Origin: Petrosia ficiformis
Lineage: Eukaryota > Porifera > Demospongiae > Haplosclerida > Petrosiidae
DNA: 64,000 nucleotides
Reading direction: 5' to 3'
Assembly (NCBI GenBank): GCA_947044365.1
Contig: OX345653.1
Coordinates: forward strand, 885,001-949,000
The position numbers and the translations under genes were made by a program. Shown here piece by piece: positions 1 to 9,935 of the stretch (position 1 is the stretch's first letter; the number at the start of each line of letters is the position of its first letter). The notes beneath the pieces are model-generated. The model saw only the letters and a list, made by a program, of their open reading frames with translations. It ran no database searches and was not told the origin of the DNA.

Positions 1-70
1 TGTATGTATGTCTATGTATGTATGTATATATGTATGTCTGTATGTATGTATGTATGTCTATGTATGTATG

Positions 71-104
<34 letters not shown>

Positions 105-126
105 TGTATCTATGTATGTATGTATG

Positions 127-160
<34 letters not shown>

Positions 161-333
161 TGTATTGTTATGTATGTATGTATGTATGTCTGTATGTATG
201 TATGTATGTCTATGTATGTATGTATATATGTATGTATGTATGTATGTTATGTATGTATGTATGTTTGTCTGTATGTATATATGTATGTCTGTATGTATGT
301 ATGTATGTCTATGTATGTATGTATATATGTATG

Positions 334-367
<34 letters not shown>

Positions 368-512
368 TGTATGTATGTATGTATGTATGTATGTATGTAT
401 TGTTATGTATGTATGTATGTATGTCTGTATGTATGTATGTATGTATGTATGTACAGCTGTATGTATTTTTATGTATTTATATATATGTATGTATGTATTA
501 TGTCTGTATATA
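1..512. repeat. TATG tetranucleotide microsatellite
   Basis: Nearly uninterrupted TATG/TGTA repeats with occasional TCTG, TATA and TTGT variants. The array reaches the left edge of the window, so its full length is unknown. Open frames exist in several phases on both strands only because the repeat lacks stop codons. I see no coding signal. Confidence 0.97.
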
Positions 513-734
513 GGATGTGATACTTCTTTTAAAATAAACATCAATTTGTTGATTTCAGTAGCATCATAAACTTTAGCCTCTGTACCTTGCACTGCAGGAG
601 CACACCCCTCTCACACACTATCCTGGCCTCCTGTAGAGTGTACCAGTGACCTGCCCATATTGGCCGCCTGGTGTTACTAAAAACAACACTACTATAAATC
701 CTAGATTTAATGAGATAAAGAGTGCATATAACTA

Positions 735-985
735 GGGTGTGTACTAATGGCCTATTGGTTAAAGTGCTGGCCTGCAATCGAAAGGTTGCAGGTTAAAGCC
801 CCACTAGGTGCAGGCTTTTTTGGCAAATGAGTATACTCAGCTCCACCCTCAAAATGAGGAGGTGTTCATCACTGCATCCTTCAGAAGGGATGTTTGTAAA
901 GCCACGGTCCTGGAGAGCTGGTTAATATTAGCAACTTGTGCTATTCCAGCTTTCTTGTTAGCCACATTTGGTAAAAACACATGTA
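735..985 (+). mobile_element. tRNA-derived SINE-like element
   Basis: A tRNA-like head at about 740-805 contains an A-box-like stretch (TGGCCTATTGGTT) and a degenerate B box (GGTTAAAGCCC). It is followed by a non-tRNA body that includes CTTCAGAAGGGATG. This is the layout of a Pol III SINE. The B box has lost its invariant GGTTCGA core, so the copy is probably dead. Flanking target duplications were not identified, and the ends are approximate. Confidence 0.5.
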
Positions 986-1023
986 AAACTAATGGGAGGA
1001 AGATTTTGTCATATCAGAAATAA

Positions 1024-2097
1024 TGTATATACCAGGATGCATCTGTTCTCAATCATGCATGAAATTACTGTTCTGTGGTTTGTTTAAGTATTTTAATGGA
1101 TACCTTATATGAAGTAATGACCAAAGATTTAGAGTAAGTATGTATTACAATAGTATGTATAATCTTACATGATTGTGGTAACATTAACCATGAGGAACAA
1201 GGACTGTGATCATTGTTCGGTCATCTCTTCATATAAGGATAGTATAGTAGCTATATTACACATTCAAAATAGTATAACCCTAACAATGTCAGTACACCTA
1301 ACATAATTCTTATACCATATGAGACTATATAAAAGTAACATAATTTCGTGACTTCTTGTATGAAGAAACAACCCATTGTTCTAATAGAGGATTCCATACT
1401 CTGCATGTTTTCAGTATTCGTAGTGGTGATTTGCCTTCTTCAGCTATGAACTATAATTAAGTAATATTTCATTACTGTATGTGCATGACTACATTGTTTG
1501 GTAAGATATACTGTAATGCCAATTTCTAGTGTCTAATTAAGCCAATTATGGTGTTAAATACCACTTATCCACTAGAGTATCCTCTCATAACAACTATTGT
1601 AACTATTGTGTCAACTAATGTCAGGTATGTCAACCTATATTACACAAGGAATTAATTTATTGGTTATCCTTCATCTGTTGATGATGTAAAAACAGTTTGG
1701 GAATGACTTTATAATAATTTCAGTATTTTTTAAACATGACAGATAGTTTGAAGTATGTTCCATAGGCTACAGTATCCATGATTCCTGTGCTTTCTTTATA
1801 TCCATTAGAATACTCCATTGCTCATGTTCGTGAGCAACCCTTTCAATGATGCTCTTATGAACATAGGCTGATGCAGTTCATAGTATCCATGATTCCTGTG
1901 CTTTCTTTATATCCATTAGAATAGTTCGTGAGCAACCCTTTTGATGATATTCTTACATATTCTAATACTTGTCATGTAATACGTACTGTAGCAATATATC
2001 CTTCAGCTCTGAAGTAGGTTACAGATATTGACACACTAATGGTATTGTAGACCTATGTACTAACTATGTATTATGTATATTACAGTACACACTAATG
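1024..2097. other. Non-coding stretch with local duplications
   Basis: No open frame resembles a known protein. Two imperfect copies of a stretch of about 80 bp (ATCCATGATTCCTGTGCTTT...) lie near 1770-1860 and 1880-1950. A second short direct duplication (GGTATTGTAGACCTATG...) lies at 2041-2129 and leads into the hairpin that follows. Confidence 0.6.
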
Positions 2098-2176
2098 GTA
2101 TTGTAGACCTATGTACTAACTATGTATTACAGTACACACTACTATAATACATAGTTAGTGCATAGGTCTACAATAC
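2098..2176. repeat. Near-perfect inverted repeat, 32-bp arms
   Basis: Arms 2098-2129 and 2145-2176 are reverse complements with about one mismatch, separated by 15 nt. A direct copy of the left arm lies just upstream at about 2042-2073. The structure could form a strong hairpin and may be the remnant of a palindromic transposon end. Confidence 0.85.
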
Positions 2177-2394
2177 GACCTATTAATATTCTAGTGTGGT
2201 TACTAATTGAATAGTATATTGGTCACCACAAATGAAGGGCAGGTTAATTGTGTTTACTCATGTGTGTGTGTTTGTGCAAGTGTGTGTGTGTGTGCGTAAT
2301 GATTGTTATATACATACAAATATTGATGTATCATGATTCAATGAAATTTAGTGAATGCTTTCTCACACACGCACACACGCACACACACACACAG

Positions 2395-2525
2395 TCAGAC
2401 TCTGGTGATGTTGATTCAGCACGCCTTTTCTCTCAAAATTATTTGGTAGAGATGTCCGCAGTTGCCTCATCAGGACAAGATGCTATTAGTGGAGAAATGA
2501 AAAACTTTGCCGAACATCTTAAACC
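2395..2525 (+). CDS. Probable isolated internal exon of an unrecognised gene
   Basis: This open stretch of 131 nt is bounded on the left by a CA-repeat tract ending in ACAG. On the right it is bounded by GTATCCTTT, the exact U12-type (minor spliceosome) 5' splice-site consensus. It encodes an amphipathic, Ser/Ala/Glu-rich helical segment starting SDSGDVDSARLFSQ and ending EMKNFAEHLKP. I do not recognise the family. No partner exon was found between here and the next gene: the first exon at 9481 starts with its own ATG, and the phases do not join. The exon may belong to a gene whose other exons lie outside the window or in sequence I could not resolve. A chance open frame is possible, but the amino-acid composition looks coding. 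Confidence 0.42.
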
Positions 2526-3298
2526 GTATCCTTTGTAGTCTATCTTCTATCCACCTATCTATCAATCTATCTATTAAGCACAATAATTATAAATAGTTGT
2601 ACAAAACCCCTACTCAATAGCTATTGGTTGTTCATTACCATATATGGTAACTATGTTATTCATTGGTTACTATGTTTGCTTATTGTCAACTTGTAATTGA
2701 CAGCTGTTGATATAGTGTAATTAAAATTCACCCACAGCTGGTATATATACTGAATGAAGATGGAATTTGTACAACTAAACCCTGACACAGATTGCGGTAA
2801 TTAATAATTCAATGTCTTTATTCCTGGAAATATATTCCTCAAATACTTCCTCCCATAGAGAGAATGTAAATATTGATTTCTATGTTATGGCTGCAAGTCA
2901 TTGAAGAGCATTCTATTCCACATATCTGTCAACCCATGTTTGGTCTGTCATAATTAGATTTATTAATAACACACACCCATCCCTTTGTTAATTATTTGAT
3001 CAACATATATGAGGATAATGAATTAATTGTATATAATTGAATTAATATTATAGGGTGTGTTTGTCTGCATGTCTATGTATTCATTTAATTGTGGTTTAGT
3101 TATGGGGTTAAAAAGCAATCATAATATTTAGTTTGTTTGTCTGCAATGCTACCACTGATGATAAAGAAGGTGATATATAACTTTTCAATTTTATAATTAT
3201 AACAAACATCCATTGAACCATAACAAACATGTATTAAATTATAACTATGTTAAATATTATATATGTAATGTTATCAATCTGAAAAACCAGGTTTAAAT
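2526..3298. other. AT-rich non-coding stretch
   Basis: If the preceding exon is real, this is the start of a U12-type intron. Otherwise it is AT-rich sequence without open frames or recognised repeats. Confidence 0.5.
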
Positions 3299-3482
3299 GT
3301 AAAGAGAGAGACACAGATCCAGAAAACAAATCTGGACCAGCCGGGGATTTTAACCCAAGACCTTTTGATCACTAGTCAGATGCTCTATCATCTGAGCTAC
3401 TGGAGCCAGGTTGAGGAAGAGCATTTCATAGACAATGTCTACTACTTAGGTCAGGCAAATTCAGCTGTGTGTCTCTCTTTAA
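3299..3482 (-). mobile_element. tRNA pseudogene inside a short terminal-inverted-repeat element
   Basis: The segment 3339-3410 read on the minus strand resembles a tRNA. It has GTAGCTCAGATGATAGAGC as the D arm and an anticodon-loop-like ACTAGTGA, with a T arm whose GGTTAAAAT has lost the B-box core. It sits between inverted repeats, TAAAGAGAGAGACACAG on the left and CTGTGTGTCTCTCTTTAA on the right. The combination suggests a SINE or MITE hybrid, or a MITE that captured a tRNA. Confidence 0.5.
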
Positions 3483-3769
3483 GATGGTTTCACTGGTCAA
3501 CAATAAACTATACAATATAATTATATCTTATATGTGATAATAATTATAATTATAATCAATGTTATAATGTATTGACAATTAAACTATATAACAATCATAT
3601 GTTATATGTAGTAACTATACATTATGTGTGATTTAGTGACTATCTGTTATATATCTATTCCACTGTAGCGTTTAATATGTGACTGTGTGTTCTTGTTTAC
3701 AAAAATCAACCATTTCCAGATAATCAAATTCTTTACATTTCACAATATCAATTTGACAGAAAGATATCT

Positions 3770-4015
3770 AATGATTAATCTATTACGATTATTATTAATA
3801 TTCCATGAAACTAAATTAAGACTCTTAATAATTTAATCTTCACTCTTAATGATCTTCGATTCTCGGAATGATTTAATCTTCCTTGAAACCAAATTAAGAC
3901 TATTAGTGACCTTCCTCGGAATAAAACTAAGACCTTTAATGATTAATGTTCCAAATTAAGACTCTTGATATCTTCCTTGGAATAAAATTAAGACTCTTAA
4001 TGATTATTATTCATG
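3770..4015. repeat. Degenerate tandem repeat, unit about 60 bp
   Basis: Four to five diverged copies share phrases such as AAATTAAGACTCTTAATGAT and CTTCCTTGGAATAAAA. Divergence between copies is high, so this is an old array. Confidence 0.6.
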
Positions 4016-5629
4016 GACAAAATTTGACATCTTTTATCTATTGAGTATATTAAAAGACTTTTGTAGTTAGTGACTTTGTTGTGTTATTACACACACTAAT
4101 TATACCAATATTATTGTTCACAACAAGTCCCAATACACCAAAACTACTGTCAGCCATATTTGGTCAGGTTTAATTCCACTACAGACATGTGATGATAGTT
4201 ATATGAGGTGCTTAATATAACCAGTTCCATGTTAGTCAATAATCTTTACAGTATTTTGTTTTCACATTGTGTGTTTATGACCTCAAGGAAATAAACATTT
4301 GAGAGATATTAAATGGTCTGGAAATAGCCAGTCATGTACGACATTGTGCAATAAATGTCTGTTGAATTGAAACTAAACTGTATACAAAGTATATAGGGAG
4401 CAGGACAATAGTGATGAAAATAGGCTAAAATGTCCTGCTCTTGGCTCAATGTTTCCACACTCTGGCCTGTGTTCAGACCATTGTAATCTAAGTGACAGTA
4501 GTTAGTCGAAATATTCATTTCTAGTTACTGTTAATAATATAATTAAGTCCAAACTGAAAGTAACTTCAAGTGGTATTATGGAAAACATAGAAGACCCCTT
4601 GGGTTTGGCCAAATTACAAATCTAATTATACATATTATATAATTATGTGTATAATGTAATTCAATATTATATGTTATACACACACAGCCCTTCCTTGTGT
4701 GTTATAACTATCTATCTAATAATTATATTATAATTGTAGTACATTATAATCATAATTAAGAGGTGTATACCACATGGTATGCCTAAGGCTCATAAGGGCA
4801 CCAGTAGCTTGCCTGAGGGCTCATAAGGGCACCAGTAGCTCAGATATTAGAGCATCTGAGTAGTACATATAGAATGTCCATATCAATGATATCATACATA
4901 GTCCTGGATATATGTCTATCTTAAGAAATTTGATAAATAGTTACTCTTAAGGGAGTCATTATTGTAACCATAGTTACTTATAGCCAATTTTAATAATATA
5001 AGGGTATATTGTTACTAGGAGTTAGTCTCATATAGTACAAGAAGCATGCTGATGCATTTGTTCTCACTCAAGCATGAAATTATTGTATTCTGTGGTTTGT
5101 CTAAGTATTATACTATTTTGAATGTGTAATATAGCTACTATACTATCCTTATATGACGTGACTATTATTATTATTAGTATTATTATTAGTAAATATATTA
5201 TGATTATTGAATTATAACAATCCTACTATTGTGTGGTATATAAGTTAGTACATGTAGTATATAGTACATACCTCAATCCTACTATTGTGTGGTGTATAAG
5301 TTAGTACATGTAGTATATAGTACATACCTCAATATTTTCTAGAATATGTGATTCTGATAATTTATGTTAGTCGCTCATTATTCATGTAGTAAATTCATAC
5401 ACATGTTGATGTTTGATAATGACTTTGTTTGATGTCAATATTACTAGAATACTTGTTATCACATAGCAAGTAGATTCTTTCTATATAACCACATTACATC
5501 ATAATAATACCTGTTACAAATGAATATCACTAGATCTTACGTTTATATATTAATTTGAATATTTACATTACATCATAAATATATCTAGTGCTTCTTATGA
5601 ACGTATTAGTAGATTTTTTCTACATAACT
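4016..5629. other. AT-rich non-coding stretch with a local duplication
   Basis: No gene is supported here. A unit of about 60 bp is tandemly duplicated at 5219-5332 (TCCTACTATTGTGTGGT...). A decayed tRNA-like D arm (CAGTAGCTCAGATATTAGAG) is visible near 4832. Confidence 0.6.
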
Positions 5630-5815
5630 TTAAAATATTTTTTGTGTATATCAAATTTCAACTGCTTCATTATTGAGTTACAGTATTAACCTTATGACAT
5701 TAAGCAAGTACATATAAATTATTGAGTTACAGTATAATCATGTATTAACCTTATGACATTAAACATTACATTAAAAAAGTCTAATTTTGAGGGCATTGTG
5801 AATGTGAACAGAAAA
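5630..5815. mobile_element. MITE-like dispersed repeat, family D, copy 1
   Basis: It carries the shared core GAGTTACAGTATAATCATG, TTAACCTTATGACATTAAA and a TTTTGAGG end found in at least five other copies in this window (17380, 20120, 32058, 52428, 63892). No protein is encoded. Part of the core is duplicated internally. Confidence 0.65.
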
Positions 5816-5919
5816 GGACATACCAATAGAAAGTTATGAACATTTTTCTGAGGTCAAAGGGTATGTGAACTACCTTTATTAATATAGCTTATGAATTTGA
5901 GTCATTTCCAAGAATTCAG

Positions 5920-6229
5920 GAACTTATCATAATTATTATTACTATTGCTAGTCAATACTTTCAATGGTTACATCACACAATACATTTTGAGTTGAAACTG
6001 AGTTCACACTTTTGAAGGAATACATGTGCTACTATCGATTCAAATACAACACACAATTTCATGGATAATTGCACAATATATATATATATATATATACTTA
6101 TGTAGGGTTATATGGAAGTGGTTATTTTAATTTTTCTGCTAAGGCACCATCCCGATCTTGTTCCTGTGCTTTTTCGGTTTTGATATCCCGCATTTTCTTT
6201 CATTTTTTGGAAAATGTTTTTATGATTCT

Positions 6230-6270
<41 letters not shown>

Positions 6271-7290
6271 CATGTCCATATCTATCTTCCATGAATTTAT
6301 AATGAGCTCAGTTTCAAAAGTCAATGACACAGAGGAAGCCATCATGATACTTTAATTTGTAGATGATTTACATATTTCTAAATACGTCATGACTATAAAT
6401 TATTAAAATTACTACCGGTCTTAGGACTGTTACTTGTATCATGTGGGGTTAGATTACACTTCTGTTCTGATACTACGTCACTAGCATTATGTCAAGTTGT
6501 ATATAACAGTAGGAACAGTAGGAAGTGATGAGTCAATGCTTGTCATCCTTTATGTAATGTCAGTTGGAAGTAATCAATTGAATAATTTAGCTTCAGATTT
6601 CAATAGGACATCTTGAGTATCAGAGAATACTTACAATAGATATGATTAGGGTAGTAATATGACTTGTAACTTTCATTTTTTAGGAGAAGTAAAATTGAAT
6701 AATGTAGTTTTGGATTTCAATTGGGTCATGTTCAATAATCCAACAACTTATCATAATTATTATTACTATTGTTACTCAATATTTTCAATGGTTCCATCAC
6801 ACATTACATTGAGTTGAAAAGAGTTGAAACTGATTTCACAGTTTTGAAGGAATACATGTGCTATTATCCATTTTATCATCACAAATACAATGCACACTTT
6901 CATGGGTAATTGCACTATATATATATAGCCCTCATGTGGATTTCCAAATATATCCTTCATAAATTTATAATGAGGAAGCTAAAACTTAATGACACAGAGG
7001 AAGCTATAACCATGTTACTTTAATTTGTAGATGATTTACATTTTTCTAAATGTGTCATGACTATAAATTATTAAAATTACTACCGGTCTTAGGACTGTTA
7101 CTTGTATCATGTGAGGTACATACATGGATTACACTTCTGTACTCATCAATCTAATATTGATATTATGTCACTAACATAATTAACATAATTGAAACTTATG
7201 TCAAGTTGTGTATAGCACTTGCAGGAAGTGATAGGTCAGGACTTATCATAGCATGTATGTCAGTGGAAGTAAACAATTGAATAATTAGAA
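5920..7290. repeat. Diverged segmental tandem duplication
   Basis: The segment 5920-6735 recurs in the same order at 6745-7290. Shared landmarks include TTATCATAATTATTATTACT, GGAATACATGTGCTA, GACACAGAGGAAGC and ACTACCGGTCTTAGGACTG. The first copy holds about 150 bp extra at 6100-6235, flanked by (TA)n tracts, which looks like a later insertion. I see no coding content in either copy. Confidence 0.8.
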
Positions 7291-7299
7291 CATCCTGTT

Positions 7300-7756
7300 T
7301 AGATCCTGTTTAGATAGATTTCCTCATTGACCTATCTATCATTATCAAGGGCAGTGTCACCCCCATGATAAATATTAAGGGTGGAGGAGTGCATCAATGG
7401 GTACCATGCTGTTTGGAGAAAACACCGCAGTATCTAGGGGAAGTAAAATGATCAAGTAATTAGTTTTTGATTTTAATATGGGTATCAGAGAGTACAAAAT
7501 ATTAATAGATTAGTGTAGTTTTAAAGGTATTGTTATGTAGGGAAATAAACGATTGATGTAGTGTCCTGTATCAGTGAATGCGAGTGGTAATACAACTGTA
7601 TAATCAATCATTGATGTAGTGCAGGGACTAAACAGTCTGCGTAGTGTAGTGTGTAGTGTCATTATGGTATGTTTCAATATCCTGTTTGGCAGAGACATAA
7701 TTCTCTAAATAAACACTAAATTTTATGAATAAGGCTGAAAGAAAAAATGCTGATAG
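7300..7756. other. Non-coding stretch
   Basis: No open frame, splice-bounded exon or recognised repeat is supported. A short phrase, GGAGGAGTGCATCAATGG, recurs in altered form near 58860. Confidence 0.5.
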
Positions 7757-7832
7757 TCACTAGGAATCGAACCCAGGGCCACTGACTTCAGCCACCAATG
7801 CTCTCACCACTGAGCTACGACAACCAGTTGAC
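7757..7832 (-). mobile_element. tRNA-like sequence, probable SINE head or tRNA pseudogene
   Basis: The minus strand gives GTAGCTCAGTGGTGAGAGC (A box) and GGGTTCGATTCC (good B box). The acceptor and anticodon stems pair poorly. I therefore read it as a tRNA-derived relic rather than a working tRNA gene. Confidence 0.6.
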
Positions 7833-7923
7833 AATCAACACTTCACAATCCTCTATATACCGTATGTGTGGTGGTACTGAATGCTTCAGTTGCGCACCAG
7901 ACAGCCACTATGAATTACTGATA

Positions 7924-8166
7924 GGTGTTTTTGATAAGCTCATAGGTGTTTTTGATAAGCTCATATGGCACACCATTGGCCAAAAGAACTTCATATTTGG
8001 CACTGCACAGTTCTCTCTTTGGGCCAGATGCCAGTTAATTATGATTATGTTGTCACTAACAGCATTACCTCTTTGTTAATTAGCTCAAGATGTATTCCCA
8101 ATGGCACACACACTAACCATTATTGAGCCAATTTGGCCCATGCTTCAAAACTTATCAAAAACTCTG
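7924..8166 (+). mobile_element. hAT-like MITE, family A, copy 1
   Basis: The 5' end GGTGTTTTTGATAAGCTCAT appears twice in tandem. The 3' end CTTATCAAAAACTCTG is its inverted partner. The body, including GGCACTGCACAGTTCTCTCTTTGGG, matches the copies at 38807, 48992 and 49870. It is non-autonomous, and the open frame crossing it has no coding meaning. No clear target duplication is seen for this copy. Confidence 0.8.
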
Positions 8167-8608
8167 CTACCTACGTACCTGTAGAATGGTATATAATTAT
8201 GCTGATTGCTGAGTACGTCACACATTGAATAACAGCTCTGTTGAATTTGATCATCATTAAATCTGAACTTTTAGTCAATTTTATGATCATGGCTTAAGAT
8301 TTGAGTATATTGCAGAAGAGAGGCTATTTACTTTTCATTATCCAAATCTTTTACAATAATTATGTAGGTAGTCTAGAGATAGGAGGACATGACGTATTAT
8401 TTAATATATGCCAATAATTCAATATGGAGTTGGAGGAAACCTGATATCATATTTGTCAGTTTATATTAGTAGTATGATTTAGTTCTAGGAAAGTTTGGAG
8501 GTTAGATTCTCAGAAGGGAAGTGAAGTTAGTTTCCTATAACAGGTGCTATGAACATTATATCTTTATTAGTGATAATTAGTACATGTACATGTGAAAGGA
8601 AAGTTGTA

Positions 8609-8755
8609 CAGCAGAAGCTTTCTATTCTGGACACCCTTGGGACAAAGGACAAATATGATTACAGGTGTGAATTTATACTATAAAGCCAGTTTGGGAGTGT
8701 CCTTAATAAAAGGGTGTCCTCATTTCAGAGTGTCCTCAATAGAGGAGTTGCACTG
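8609..8755 (+). mobile_element. Tc1/mariner- or pogo-like MITE, family B, copy 1
   Basis: The terminal inverted repeats are about 28 bp, roughly CAG...CTATTCTGGACACCC and its complement ending in TTGCACTG. They are flanked by TA on both sides, as expected for a TA-targeting element. The second copy is at 17835. There is no coding capacity. Confidence 0.72.
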
Positions 8756-9124
8756 TATTGGTTAAAAGAGATTCCCCATATAAAATTGGAGTTGGTTTCC
8801 CATAGTTACAATAAACGTCATATGAAGTTCATTTCCAGGAGTACATAATTGATTTCGAATTATATAATTCATTTCTATATAAAAACTGTGCAATAAAATC
8901 AAATTAATTTAAATCTCATTATTCCATGATAGAAATAAGTTACTATTTTTCACTTAGTATATTAAACTTTTTACTTAACAATATCTTCACAGTATCGTAG
9001 TCATGGAGAAGACAGATGGCATAAGATGATGAGAACAGAACATAATTAATAATTGATTTACTTGTATTATTACACTTAGTTTAAACTGAATAAAAGATTG
9101 AAATGCAAGCAGACAAGGCTTCTT

Positions 9125-9245
9125 GTGTACGTACATAGTAGTGTTGTTATAGTTAACTACAACTTAAATCTCTTGTAGTGATCATGAGCAAGTTGTAGTT
9201 AACCAAACTGTAGCTAAATTAGAGGTCTACTGTAATAACTATAAC
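9125..9245. mobile_element. Dispersed AACTAAAA-rich repeat, family C, partial copy
   Basis: Begins GTGTTGTTATAGTTAACTACAAC and shares GGTCTACTGTAATAACTATAACT with the fuller copy at 44518. It lies about 240 bp upstream of the dystrobrevin-like start codon. Confidence 0.6.
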
Positions 9246-9480
9246 TAATGGAAATTGCCCAATAATGGACAATACTCTGAGTTTGTTCCTGCTAAAAAAT
9301 TCTTTTTCAAGCCTGAAAATGTTCTATGATTAATGAAATGACGTTCTAGCGCTGTAGTTAATTAATTAGCTATTTCCGTCGCTGCCACTATATAAAATAC
9401 ACAGCATAGGGTTACTCCATTAGTTAAAGATTTTTTGAGTATATCTGGTTTAGTAGTAATCATAATAAGTAATAAGCGAG

Positions 9481-9899
9481 ATGAATACCCTGCTAGGAGA
9501 ACTTGGTAAGTTACTAAATCTTTAATCAATGGTTGCTTTATGTGGCATTGCACTTCTACAGGAACTTACAATGACATACAGTATCCTCGATATAGATTGG
9601 CCTTCAAGCTTCGTAAACTGCAAACAGCTTTCATCCTTCACCATCTGGAATTGGGAGTGCTACAAGATGTTTTGCATTCAACTGGTATACAGCCACTTCC
9701 AGCAGATGATGAAATGACTGAAGCTCAAATCAGCTCGTTGCTAGCTGAAGTTTATGCATCTCTCAAATCCTCTCTTCAAGGCCATGTATCCTCAGCTCAG
9801 CTGCAAGATGCTCACACCACTTGCTTTAACTGGCTGCTGTTGGCTTTCCAGAAGTAAGAATATAATATACATATATATATATAATTATATTATATATAT

Positions 9900-9935
<36 letters not shown>

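Noticed and set aside
4..592. Overlapping Tyr/Met/Cys- or His/Thr/Tyr-rich open frames on both strands
   Set aside because: They are translations of a TATG microsatellite that lacks stop codons in several frames.
7798..8079. 93-codon plus-strand frame
   Set aside because: It crosses a tRNA relic and a family A MITE. Its repeated segment (GVFDKLI) is the duplicated transposon end.
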